This document shows, piece by piece, positions 43,424-51,785 of a DNA stretch of 64,000 bases. The DNA comes from Amycolatopsis sp. DSM 110486 (GTDB taxonomy: Bacteria; Actinomycetota; Actinomycetes; Mycobacteriales; Pseudonocardiaceae). The notes below the pieces were generated by a model that was not told the origin of the DNA, searched no databases, and was given only the letters and a program-made list of their open reading frames with translations. Location: the NCBI RefSeq assembly GCF_019468465.1, contig NZ_CP080519.1, positions 10,285,001 to 10,349,000 of the forward strand, in the 5' to 3' direction. The stretch's first letter is position 1. Every line of letters begins with the position of its first letter. Made by a program: the position numbers and the translations under genes.

Positions 43424-44125
43424 ATGAGCACCTACGTACTGGTTCACGGGGCCTGGCACGGCGGCTGGTGCTGGCAGCGGGTGACAGCCGAGCTCCAGCG
43501 GCACGGGCACCGGGTCTTCGCGCCGACGCTGACGGGGATCAGCGACCGGCGCCACCTGATCTCCCCGGACGTGGGGCTCGAAACGCACACCGAGGACGTA
43601 CTCGCCCTGCTGGAGGCGTGGGACCTGACGGACGTGGTGCTGGTGGGGCACAGCTACGCCGGGCAGGTCGTCACCGAGGTGGCGGCGAGGAGCCGCGCCC
43701 GGATCGGGCGCGCGGTGTACCTGGACGCCTTCGTCGCCGACGCCGGCGAGCGCGCGATCGACCTGCTGCCCGAACACGTGGCCGGGCACTACCGGGAATC
43801 CGTGGCCGGACCCGGTTTCGGGTGGCTGATCCCCCCGCGCTCGCTGGAAGTTCTCGGCGTGACCGAACAGGACGATCTGGACTGGCTGGCCCCGCGCCTG
43901 TCACCCCATCCCTGGAAGACCTACCTGGATCCCGTGAGCGCCGCACTGCCACAAGACCTGCCGGCGACCTACCTCGACTGCACCGACTGGATGGCCGTGT
44001 TCGCGCCGTACGCCAAGCGAGCCGCGGAGCGCGGGTACGACGTCGAGGCGTTGCGCACCGGGCACGAGGCCATGGTCACCGCTCCGGCCGCGCTCGCCGA
44101 TTCGCTGCGGCGCATCACCGTCTGA
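43424..44125 (+). CDS. Alpha/beta hydrolase, AB_hydrolase_6 type
   Basis: 233 residues. The oxyanion-hole motif is VHGAWHGGWCW, the nucleophile elbow GHSYAGQ and the late histidine GHEAMVTAP. It resembles small esterases of the EstC/salicylate-esterase-like group. It is the first gene of a three-gene run divergent from the Rieske operon and probably hydrolyses an ester or lactone entering or leaving the pathway. GGGGCGGG precedes the ATG. A degraded paralogue lies at 50.4 kb. Confidence 0.88.
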   Translation: MSTYVLVHGAWHGGWCWQRVTAELQRHGHRVFAPTLTGISDRRHLISPDVGLETHTEDVLALLEAWDLTDVVLVGHSYAGQVVTEVAARSRARIGRAVYLDAFVADAGERAIDLLPEHVAGHYRESVAGPGFGWLIPPRSLEVLGVTEQDDLDWLAPRLSPHPWKTYLDPVSAALPQDLPATYLDCTDWMAVFAPYAKRAAERGYDVEALRTGHEAMVTAPAALADSLRRITV

Positions 44126-44166
44126 ACCGGCCGACGCCGCGTCCACTCCGAACAGAGAGAACCTCC

Positions 44167-44502
44167 ATGGAGTTCCTGGTCCGATCGACCACCAGCTTCC
44201 CCCCGCACCTGACCGCGGACCACATCGGCGAACTGCGCGCACAAGAGCGCACTCTCGCCATGCGGCTGCGCGCCGAGGGCATCCTGACGAAACTCTGGCG
44301 GCTGCCCGGCAAGCACGGCACGCTCGCCCTGTACGAGGCCCGGGACGCCACCCACCTGCACGAGATCCTCACCTCGCTGCCGCTGTTCCCCTACCTCGAC
44401 GTCGAAGTCGAAGCCCTGGCCACCCATCCGCAGGAGCTGCTGCCCGAGGTCCTGAACCTGGCCACCGCGCCGACCGGGACGAACGGCGCAACCAGGGCGT
44501 GA
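44167..44502 (+). CDS. Muconolactone delta-isomerase-like protein
   Basis: 111 residues of the MIase ferredoxin-like family: MEFLVRSTTSFPP start, ELRAQERTLAMRLRAEGILTKLWRLPG, then LYEARDATHLHEILTSLPL and FPYLDVEVEAL (each in part). The canonical enzyme isomerises muconolactone in the beta-ketoadipate pathway, but no catBC/pcaB partners are nearby, so another lactone, or a redundant copy, is likely. It follows the hydrolase gene by 41 bases and is followed by a strong hairpin. Confidence 0.85.
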   Translation: MEFLVRSTTSFPPHLTADHIGELRAQERTLAMRLRAEGILTKLWRLPGKHGTLALYEARDATHLHEILTSLPLFPYLDVEVEALATHPQELLPEVLNLATAPTGTNGATRA

Positions 44503-44507
44503 ACACC

Positions 44508-44558
44508 GCCGGCGGATGGTGCCGAAAGGCCGCGAGCGCCTCGTGCCCATCCGCCGGC
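44508..44558 (+). terminator. Hairpin after the hydrolase/isomerase genes
   Basis: GCCGGCGGATGG (44508-44519) and CCATCCGCCGGC (44547-44558) are perfect 12-base inverted repeats, six bases after the isomerase stop. There is no T tract, which is usual in actinomycetes. Confidence 0.65.
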
Positions 44559-44691
44559 CGGCGTGAACATCACTTCGGCGATCCGCCACGATCGTGGCGT
44601 CTTCTCGCCCCGTAGCGCAGGATGTGGGCATGCTTTCGTATCTGAATTGGCGCCTGCGCAGGACGAACGTCGAGGTCCCGGGGGTGCACGC

Positions 44692-46077
44692 GTGACCGAA
44701 CCGACGATGCCCGGACGCCGGCTGCGGGGCTACGTGTCGCACGGCGAGGAACTGCGGTCCGGCCGGCTCAGCCCCCGTACGTACCTCGAAGAAACGCTGA
44801 CTCGCATTGACGAGCTCGACGGCACGGTGGGCGCGTTCGTCGTCGTCAACCGCGAGGGGGCGCGGCGCGCCGCGGACGAGTCGGCGCAGCGGTGGGCCGC
44901 CGGGAAGCCGCTGTCGCCGATCGACGGCATGCCCGTCGCGATCAAGGACATCATCGAGACCGCCGACATGCCGACCGGTCAGGGCTCGCCGCTGTGGGAG
45001 GGCACCGACTGGAAGCGCGACTCGGCGAGCGTGCACGCGTTGCGCGAGGCCGGCGCGATCGTCCTGGGCAAGACCACCACGACCGAATTGGCCTCGAAAC
45101 ACCCGTGGCACGAGACCACGAACCCGCACGACCCGAGCCGCACGCCGGGTGGCTCGTCCAGCGGCACGGCGGCGGCCGTCGGTGCCGGGATGGCGCCGGT
45201 GGGCCTCGGTACGCAACTGCTCGGCTCGATCCTGCGCCCGGCGAGCTTCTGCGGCGCCGTGGGCTTCAAGCCGAGCGTCGGCGCAATCAACCGAAGCGGT
45301 TCGCACGACCACTTCAGCCAGAGCTGCCAGGGCTCGATCGGCGCGACGCTCGCCGACACCTGGGCGGTCCTGCGCGCCATCGCCGACCGTGCGGGCGGCG
45401 ATCCCGGCTACGGGGGCCTGGCCGGCGACGTGGACTTCACCAGGCGCACCAAGCCGGTGAAGCTCGCCGTCCTCGAGACCGCCGGGTGGAGCGCGACGAC
45501 CGAAGGCGCGCGCAGGGCGTTCGCCGCGGTGAAGCAACGCCTGCAGGACCACGGCGTCCAGGTGCTGGACCGCACACAGGACGACCGGGTCGAAACGGTC
45601 GAAAAGGCGGTCGCCGACGCCTTGCGGCTCACCCAGGCGATCGTCGCCTGGGAAGGTCGCTGGCCGCTCAACACCTACGCCGACATGGACGCCGCCAAGC
45701 TCAGCCTCGACGCCCGCGACCGCCTGAAAACCGCCGAAGCGATGACACAGCGGGATTACCGCGAGCTCCTCGACCAGCGCACCACCGCGCGCGCCACCTA
45801 CGAGAACACCGCGGCCGACTTCGACGCGATGATCACCGTCGCCGCCTGCGGCGCCGCACCGACCGGCCTCGACTCGACCGGCAACGTCGCCATGAACGTG
45901 ACCGCCTCACTGCTCGGCTGCCCCGCCCTGACCCTCCCCGTCCTGGCCGACGAAGGTCTGCCGCTCGGTTTGCAGGTACTGGGCCGCACCAACCGCGATG
46001 CGGAGCTGTTCGAGGTCGCCACCTGGATCGCGGGCGACGCGCTGGGCCGTCCCGACCTGGTGGGCGCGGTGGGGTGA
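44692..46077 (+). CDS. Amidase-signature family hydrolase
   Basis: About 461 residues from the GTG at MTEPTMPGRR. The Ser-cisSer-Lys triad is visible: K85 in AIKDI, the glycine/serine loop GGSSSGTAAAVGAGM (cis-Ser about 155-157) and nucleophile S179 in GSILRPASFCG. The usual DTGGS before the nucleophile is LLGS here, so the oxyanion pocket differs from standard amidases. It may hydrolyse an aryl or alkyl amide feeding the neighbouring aromatic pathway. The start has a weak ribosome site. Confidence 0.85.
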   Translation: MTEPTMPGRRLRGYVSHGEELRSGRLSPRTYLEETLTRIDELDGTVGAFVVVNREGARRAADESAQRWAAGKPLSPIDGMPVAIKDIIETADMPTGQGSPLWEGTDWKRDSASVHALREAGAIVLGKTTTTELASKHPWHETTNPHDPSRTPGGSSSGTAAAVGAGMAPVGLGTQLLGSILRPASFCGAVGFKPSVGAINRSGSHDHFSQSCQGSIGATLADTWAVLRAIADRAGGDPGYGGLAGDVDFTRRTKPVKLAVLETAGWSATTEGARRAFAAVKQRLQDHGVQVLDRTQDDRVETVEKAVADALRLTQAIVAWEGRWPLNTYADMDAAKLSLDARDRLKTAEAMTQRDYRELLDQRTTARATYENTAADFDAMITVAACGAAPTGLDSTGNVAMNVTASLLGCPALTLPVLADEGLPLGLQVLGRTNRDAELFEVATWIAGDALGRPDLVGAVG

Positions 46078-46170
46078 CCTCGGACCACGCGCTGCGCTCG
46101 GCGGGGTCGTCGGCGGAGTAGACGGCCCCGACGAGAGATCTCGCCGGCCTCAAGCCACGTGAGCATGCAC

Positions 46171-46974
46171 TTAAGCCCCAGCGAAAACCTCGCCCTGCCG
46201 GCCGGCCCGGTGTCGCCCCGGTGTCGTGCCCACGAGTTTGGTGAACGCGGCGATGAAGTGGCTCGGATTGGCCCAGCCGCAGGCGTGCGCGACGTGCGTG
46301 GTGTCGTGGCCTTCGGAGAGGAGGATCAGGGCGTGGTAGATGCGCAGCTGGGTGCGCCACTCGTAGAAGGTCATGCCGAGTTCGTCGTGGAGCAGGCGGC
46401 TGAGGGTGCGGGCGCTGGCGCCGACGGTGCGGCCGAGGTCGGTGAGGGGGGTGTTGTCCGCGGGGGTTTCGTGCAGGGCGCGGGCGAGGGCGCGCAAGCG
46501 GTCGTCGTGGGGTTGCGGGAGGTGCAGGGGTTGTTCGGGGGCCTCGTGGAGTTCGTCGACGAGGACGCGGCGGAGGCGGGCGCGCGGCGCGGGGTCGAGG
46601 GGGCGCGCGGAAGGGTCGTAGTTGCGGGGCCCGGTGAGGGTCAGCAGGGCGCTGCGGGCGAGATCGGAGGCCGCGAACACGGCGGGGTGGTCCGGCACGA
46701 GCCGGGCGAGGGACGGCGGCAGGAAGACGATCCGCATGTCCGTGTCGCCGTGGGCGCGGTGGTGGTGGGTGGCACCGGCGGGAGTCCAGGCGACGCGGTT
46801 GGCCGGGACGATCGAGGTGCCCTGTCCGGTGTGGACCGACAGGACGCCGCGGGCGGCGTACACGAGGTGGCCGCGCGGGTGCGATTGCACGGGGCTCGTT
46901 CCGCCCGACGGCCAGACGTGCGCGCCGCCGGACGGCCAGACGTGCGAGCGGGCAGGTTGGCGGCCGTCGGGCAT
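46171..46974 (-). CDS. AraC-family regulator with cupin sensor domain
   Basis: About 267 residues: N-terminal AraC_binding_2-type cupin (GHLVYAARGVLSVHTGQGT, PAGATHHHRAHGD) and two C-terminal helix-turn-helix motifs (PLTDLGRTVGASARTLSRLLH and the THVAHACGWANPSHFIAAFTKL region). The N-terminus carries a near-perfect tandem repeat, HVWPSGGAHVWPSGG, encoded by duplicated DNA. It is divergent from the quinone reductase gene and presumably controls it. A GTG at 46989 is an alternative start. Confidence 0.88.
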   Translation of the reverse strand: MPDGRQPARSHVWPSGGAHVWPSGGTSPVQSHPRGHLVYAARGVLSVHTGQGTSIVPANRVAWTPAGATHHHRAHGDTDMRIVFLPPSLARLVPDHPAVFAASDLARSALLTLTGPRNYDPSARPLDPAPRARLRRVLVDELHEAPEQPLHLPQPHDDRLRALARALHETPADNTPLTDLGRTVGASARTLSRLLHDELGMTFYEWRTQLRIYHALILLSEGHDTTHVAHACGWANPSHFIAAFTKLVGTTPGRHRAGRQGEVFAGA

Positions 46975-47029
46975 GGGTTGGCATTCTACCGGTGGCCAGT
47001 CAGCGCGCGTCCGGGCGAGAGTGCAGGGC

Positions 47030-48004
47030 ATGGGTACGACGATGCGAGCGGCGGTCTGCGTCCGGGCGGGCGGGCCGGAGGTCCTGGAGATCCGTGAGGT
47101 GCCGGTGCCGGCTGTGCGGGAGGGCTGGAGCCTGGTGCGAGTGCGGGGCGCGGGCCTGAACCGGTCGGAACTGAGGACGCGCCAGGAGCACTCCCCGAAT
47201 GTCACCTTCCCGCGGGTGCTGGGCATCGAGTGCGTGGGAACCGTGGCGGTCTCCACCGATCCCTTGCTGCCGGAAGGCACGACGGTCGCGGCGGTGATGG
47301 GTGAGCTGGGCCGCGAATTCGACGGTGGCTACGCGGAGTACGCCCTGGTGCCGAACCCGCTGCTGATGCCGATCACGACCACGTTGCCGTGGGACGTCCT
47401 GGCCGCGCTGCCGGAGACCTACCTGACCGCGCAGGGCGCGCTGGACACCCTGGCGGCCACGCGGGGGCGGCTGCTGATCCGCGGCGGGACGTCGTCGGTG
47501 GGGCTGGCGGCCGCGTCGATCGCGGCCGCCCGCGGGGTCCAGGTCGCGGCCACGACCCGGCGTCCGGACAAGGTCGACGCCTTGAAGGCGGCCGGTGTCG
47601 ACCACGTGCTCGTCGACCCCGGTGGCTCGCTGGCGGCGAAGGTGCACGCGCTCTGGCCCGCAGGACCGGACCACGTGCTGGACCTCGTCGGGGCGAGCAC
47701 GGCGATCGACTCGCTGAACCTGGTCCGGCAGACCGGGACGGTGTGCGTGGCGGGTTCGCTGAGCGGGTGGGTGATCCCGGACCTCGAACCGATCGCGATG
47801 ATCCCCTCCGGCACCAAGCTCACTGCGTTCCACAGTGACAACCTCAAGGGCAGCACGCCCGTGCTGCAGCGGATCGTCCACGGGGTCGAGGCCGGCGTAT
47901 ACCGGCCCAGCCTCGACCGGGTCTTCGGCCTCGAGGACATCGTCGCGGCCCACCGCTACCTGGAAAACGACCGAGCCATCGGGAAACTCGTCGTGCTGCC
48001 CTAG
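47030..48004 (+). CDS. Zinc-free MDR quinone oxidoreductase
   Basis: About 324 residues of the medium-chain reductase family, QOR type. It has PRVLGIECVGTV but no catalytic or structural zinc cysteines. The NADPH fold is LLIRGGTSSVGLAAASIA, and TTRRPDKVDALKAAGVDHVL follows. It probably reduces a quinone or enone. The ATG at MGTTMRAAV is taken; a second ATG four codons on is possible. It lies 55 bases from the divergent AraC regulator. Confidence 0.9.
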   Translation: MGTTMRAAVCVRAGGPEVLEIREVPVPAVREGWSLVRVRGAGLNRSELRTRQEHSPNVTFPRVLGIECVGTVAVSTDPLLPEGTTVAAVMGELGREFDGGYAEYALVPNPLLMPITTTLPWDVLAALPETYLTAQGALDTLAATRGRLLIRGGTSSVGLAAASIAAARGVQVAATTRRPDKVDALKAAGVDHVLVDPGGSLAAKVHALWPAGPDHVLDLVGASTAIDSLNLVRQTGTVCVAGSLSGWVIPDLEPIAMIPSGTKLTAFHSDNLKGSTPVLQRIVHGVEAGVYRPSLDRVFGLEDIVAAHRYLENDRAIGKLVVLP

Positions 48005-48016
48005 CGGAGTGTCCAC

Positions 48017-48688
48017 TCAGGACGGCAGCTCGACTTCGAGTCCCATGATCGTCGTGGTGCGGCTGCGGCGGAACCACCTGCGGGCCGGGGCGATGTCGGG
48101 CAGCTCGTCGAGCAGGGCCTTGCGCTGCGCCGGGGTCACCGCGCGCCAGCGCAGTTCCAGCACGGGCCGGACCGGGGACACGAAGGCGCGCACCTGCTCG
48201 TGGACCTCGGTGACGCGGGTGCGGTACTCGCGGTCCGGCTCGTAGGACAGTTCCAGGTCGATCAGCGGTTCGGCGCCCCCGGCCCGGTGCCGGCACCTCG
48301 ACAGCATTCGCGCGATCTCGTCCACGGCGAGCTGCACCATGGTGGTCATCCGGTCCTGCCACGGGCCGGGGTGCGGAGCGTTGACTCCGGCCGGCGCCAG
48401 GTCCGCCAACGGCACGATCAAGGCACCGATCGCGGTCCCGGTGAGCTCGACGCGGAGCCGGCGCCCGCCCGCGTCGGCGGTGAAGCGGGGCACCCGGCCG
48501 GCCAGGCCGACGCCGGACCGCCGCCGCACCCACTCCGAGACGTCGCCGGGCGGGTGGCCCGACAGCACGAACGTGAACTCCAGCTCGTCACCCGCGAGGT
48601 TCATCTTCGCCGGGAACGGGGACCCGAGGTCGGTCATGAACGCCGAGCCGATGGTGAGAGCGACGCTGGACCCGCCTCCGGTCATCAC
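48017..48688 (-). CDS. Hypothetical protein in a roadblock gene group
   Basis: 223 residues I do not recognise. The composition is mixed alpha/beta with no signal peptide or membrane helix; a beta-rich first half (GDELEFTFVLSGHPPGD, RRLRVELTGTAIG) leads to a charged helical C-terminus (EVHEQVRAFVSPVRPVLELR). It follows two roadblock-domain genes by 23 bases in the same orientation, so it may be a partner or effector of that complex. Confidence 0.7.
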   Translation of the reverse strand: MMTGGGSSVALTIGSAFMTDLGSPFPAKMNLAGDELEFTFVLSGHPPGDVSEWVRRRSGVGLAGRVPRFTADAGGRRLRVELTGTAIGALIVPLADLAPAGVNAPHPGPWQDRMTTMVQLAVDEIARMLSRCRHRAGGAEPLIDLELSYEPDREYRTRVTEVHEQVRAFVSPVRPVLELRWRAVTPAQRKALLDELPDIAPARRWFRRSRTTTIMGLEVELPS

Positions 48689-48711
48689 CGCCTCCTCGTG
48701 TGGGGGTGGAG

Positions 48712-49086
48712 CTAGACCTGCAGGTCCGTTTCGATGCGCTTGAGGTAGTGCCGCGCCAGCGCCAGGTTCGCGCGTTCACGGTCGAGCACCAGGTAGAGGA
48801 ACAGCGAGTTGCGGGAACCGACCGAGTTCAGCAGGCGGATCAGGTGGTACTGGCGGTGCAGGGTGATCAGGATGTCCTCGATGTTGTCGTTGAGCGCGAG
48901 CGAGGCCATCACCCGCAGCTTGGACCGCACCACCTCGGTGTTGCCGGCCGCGGCGACCTCGAGGTCCAGCCAGTCGCCGCCGCCGCTCGTGCCGAGCGAC
49001 ATCCCGCTGTCGTAGTCGACCAGGGCGACGCCGATGGCGCCGGCGATGGACATGGCTTCCTTCAACGCGGTGTCGATGTTCATCAT
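48712..49086 (-). CDS. Roadblock/LC7-like small protein
   Basis: About 124 residues (MMNIDTALKEAMSIAGAIGV; then ALVDYDSGMSLGTSGGG). It has the alternating helix-sheet pattern and the GVALVDYDSG strand of roadblock/LC7 folds, with a long C-terminal helix (REERANLALARHYLKRIE-like). AGAGGAG lies upstream of paired ATG codons. Roadblock proteins dimerise and bind small GTPases or polarity factors; none is encoded nearby. Confidence 0.75.
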   Translation of the reverse strand: MMNIDTALKEAMSIAGAIGVALVDYDSGMSLGTSGGGDWLDLEVAAAGNTEVVRSKLRVMASLALNDNIEDILITLHRQYHLIRLLNSVGSRNSLFLYLVLDRERANLALARHYLKRIETDLQV

Positions 49087-49135
49087 CACTCGAACTCCTC
49101 TTGTGAACTGGTGGTGGGCGGGGTGCCGGGTTCGG

Positions 49136-49522
49136 CTAGGCGGCCAGGATCGCGCCGAGCCGCTCGATGACGGGGCGGGACTCGAACAGCAGGCGACCGA
49201 CGTTGAGTCCCTTGTCCCCCATGACAACCAGCACCGCCACCCGGCCGATGGCGTACACGGCCATGTAGCCGTCACTGCTGAAAACCACGGTCTGCTTCAA
49301 CGTGCCTTGCCCGCACACCTCCGACGCCTGGCGGGCGATCCCGAGGTCGGCGGCCGCGAGCGCGGACAGCTTCGCGGGATCGAGGTGGTCGGCCGCGTCG
49401 GCCATGATCGGTATCCCGTCGACCGCCGCGAGCACCGTGTCGGTGACGCCGGCGACGTTTTCCCGGAGTTTTCTCAGCTCGGCGGCCAGCGCGTCGAAAT
49501 CCACTATTCTTTCTTCCTGCAT
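49136..49522 (-). CDS. Roadblock/LC7-domain protein
   Basis: 128 residues of the MglB-like roadblock family: LRKLRENVAGVTDTVLAAVDGIPI is the first helix-strand unit, SSDGYMAVYAIGRVAVLVVMGDKG the central sheet, and RLLFESRPVIERLGAIL the last helix. In many actinomycetes such a gene sits in a conservon with a nitrate-sensing histidine kinase, a DUF742 gene and an ATP/GTP-binding gene, but here only a second roadblock gene and a hypothetical follow. The start is the ATG at MQEERI. Confidence 0.88.
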   Translation of the reverse strand: MQEERIVDFDALAAELRKLRENVAGVTDTVLAAVDGIPIMADAADHLDPAKLSALAAADLGIARQASEVCGQGTLKQTVVFSSDGYMAVYAIGRVAVLVVMGDKGLNVGRLLFESRPVIERLGAILAA

Positions 49523-50394
49523 CGAAAAAGGACGAACGGATCGGATGGAATTCCGAAGACCCGGTATACCCCGGTGAACGGGTGGGCAAGATCCGCGCAC
49601 AGCACGTCCGGAGTCGGTCCGATGATCACGTTCCAGCAATGACTCCGAGTTCACTTCGTGGTGCGAAACCCGGCCGGCCGACTCGATCATCGCCCATTGG
49701 GGTCACCCTTGCGAGCGCAGACACTACCGACACCACCACTCTCGGCCAACGGGCCACGCAAGATCACTTGCAGGCCCACACGATCAGACCAACCACATTC
49801 GGTCACTCCGGCCCAGAACCGAGGGAATGGTCTGGTCGCGGTCAAAAGATCACCGAATCGCGGTTCGGACCGTTTTCCGCCTTCGATCACCGGTGCGAAC
49901 TGCCACGACACAGCCGGGGAATCGCGGCCGCCGGCTCCGGATTTGCCGTCAGCTCACCTGCCCGGGCGAGCGCCGGTTCACGGTTCACGCAGTGTTGGTA
50001 CAACTGTGAAACACGCCACTTCACTTGCAAAGCACGCCCATTCGGCCGCCGCGAATGCCGCATTTCGGCGAGTTCGTCTTCGCGTTCGGGCGCAGCGTCG
50101 CCGAGGACTGCCGGCGCCGGTTCGACAATCCGATGTGGACGCGGCCGGACAGTGACGGCGCGGTTAGCCCGAATGGCCGCAGCCGCAAGCCTTGATGCAC
50201 TTCGAGTCGCGGGCGCGACGCAGGGGTCGATCAGCTACTCGTACTCCCCCGGCCACCCGAGCGGACCACGTCGCTGTCCTTTCGCTGACCCCGCGACCGG
50301 TCTTTTCCGCCAAGCGGGAAGAAATGCTTGGCGCGCACGCTCGCCCGGAGTTTCCTGGGGCACCTGGTTTCCGCGGGGTGTTCAAGGAGGAGCA
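49523..50394. other. Long gene-poor stretch
   Basis: Its GC content is lower than the surroundings and it has several short AT-richer patches. No family-like protein is readable on either strand apart from the doubtful 46-residue frame listed separately. It lies between the roadblock operon promoter and the decayed hydrolase gene, and may include eroded coding DNA. Confidence 0.4.
50055..50195 (+). CDS. Doubtful small protein, 46 residues
   Basis: A short frame (MPHFGEFVFAFGRSVAEDCR ... SPNGRSRKP) with G/C-rich third positions and a protein-like composition in an otherwise non-coding stretch. There is no ribosome site. It may be the 3' remnant of a lost gene. Function unknown. Confidence 0.3.
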   Translation: MPHFGEFVFAFGRSVAEDCRRRFDNPMWTRPDSDGAVSPNGRSRKP

Positions 50395-51068
50395 GTGGCC
50401 GGAACGCGGTTCGTCATGGTGCACGGGGCTTGGCACGGAGGGTGGTGCTCGGACGCGGTCGCGGCGAGCTGCGCTCGCGCGGGCACCAGGTCGACGCGGT
50501 GGACCTGCCCGGTCGCACCGACCCGGCCGCAGCCGGCGCCGCGACGCTGGAGGACGCCGTCGCCACGGTGCGCGGGTCCGTCGAGGCGGTGTCCGGGCAG
50601 GTCGTGCTCGTGGCGCACAGCCTGGGCGGCATCACGGCCACCCAGGTCACCGCCCGCGTCCCGGAGCGGATCGCATGGCTCGGGTATGTGGGCGCGTTCG
50701 TGCCGGGCCACGGGCAGAGCTTCCGCGACCTCGCGTCCACCGAGCAGTTCCGGGTGTCGGTCGTCGCGCGGCACAAGAAGATCGACGTCGCCGCGGGGCT
50801 TACGTACCCGCCGGTACCCCACGAGGTGGAGGCGCTCTTCGAGGCGTGCGACCCGGAGATCGCCCGCCGGGCGGTCGCGCGGCTGGTCCCGGAGAGCCTC
50901 GCGTTCGGCACACACCCGGTGTCGCTGCCGGACGGCGCGCTGGACGGGGTGGCACGGACCTACGTGGAGACGTTGCGGGACAAGGCGCTTCCCCTCGCCT
51001 CGCAGCGGGCGATGCACACCGCGGCCGGGATCACCGACGTGGTCTCGCTCGACACCGACCACTCGCCG
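50395..51068 (+). pseudogene. Frameshifted and 3'-truncated alpha/beta hydrolase
   Basis: Paralogue of the 43.4 kb hydrolase. AAGGAGG precedes a GTG and the frame reads TRFVMVHGAWHGGWC. Around 50461-50468 one base appears lost (GCGGCGAGCTG where GCGGCGGAGCTG would be expected) and the sequence continues in another frame as ELRSRGHQVDAVDLPGR, nucleophile elbow AHSLGGI and LDTDHSP. The normal last dozen or so residues after DHSP are missing: the DNA switches abruptly to antisense of the IclR gene. A sequencing error could explain the frameshift but not the truncation. Confidence 0.8.
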
Positions 51069-51670
51069 TCGACGTACTCGGCGTGCGCGGTGGCGTACCC
51101 GACCCGCGCCGCGCGGTCCAGCTGCGACCGGACCAGCCCGGGCGCGACGGGGGTGAAGGGCGTGAACGGCGGCAGCCGTCCACTCAGGACGGCCGGCGCG
51201 CGGTCCTTAGCCGCACCGGCGAGCAGGATCTTCCCCGCGCTGGTGGCCGCCGTCGGCAGGGCGTCGCCCGACCGGCTCAGCACGACCGTCTCCCAGTGGC
51301 CCGCGACGGAGTCGAGGCAGATCAGGCGGGTGCCGTCCAGGGCGCTGAACGCGACCGCCGAGCCGGTGCGCCGCGCGAGCCCGTGGGCGTGGGTCGCGGC
51401 CGCCGCGCGGAACTCGCGTTCCCACGGCGCCGCGACACCCAGGCGCCAGATGCGCTCCCCGAGCTGGTAGCCGCCGTCGGCTGTGCGGACGAGCGCGCCC
51501 GAGCGCAGGAGGTCACCGAGCAGCCGGTGCACGGTCGACACCGGCAGGCGCGCGTCGCGGGCGATCGCGCTCAACGTCGGCGGCGTGGCCGCTTCGGCGA
51601 CGACGTCCAGCAGTGCGAAGATCCGTGCCGAGACCGAGCGCTTGACCGCGTCGTCGGGATGGGACACCAT
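51062..51670 (-). pseudogene. 3'-truncated IclR-family regulator
   Basis: The N-terminal winged helix (TPPTLSAIARDARLPVSTVHRLL) and most of the effector domain (FSALDGTRLICLDSVAGHWET, PTAATSAGKILLAG) are intact. After AHAEYVDGE the frame runs on as antisense of the hydrolase for some 35 residues, so the last 60-80 residues of a normal IclR protein are missing. AGGAGG precedes the ATG or the next-codon GTG. It is unlikely to bind ligand normally; the DNA-binding part could still function. Confidence 0.75.
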
Positions 51671-51679
51671 GCCCTCCTG

Positions 51680-51714
51680 TATCAACCTGTGATAATTCGC
51701 GATCATTCCATGAT
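51680..51714. promoter_or_regulatory. Two IclR-type palindromes in the 51.7 kb divergent promoter
   Basis: TATCAACCTGTGATA (51680-51694) and ATCATTCCATGAT (51702-51714) fit ATCAYnnnRTGAT, the first with one mismatch. They lie between the truncated and intact IclR genes. Matching sites occur at 53.56 kb. Confidence 0.6.
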
Positions 51715-51785
51715 AGATTTCCGCCAAGGTCCCCGCCGGTGCGACAGCTTCGGCGGGACTCCCGACGGCAGGTGAGGACACTCGG

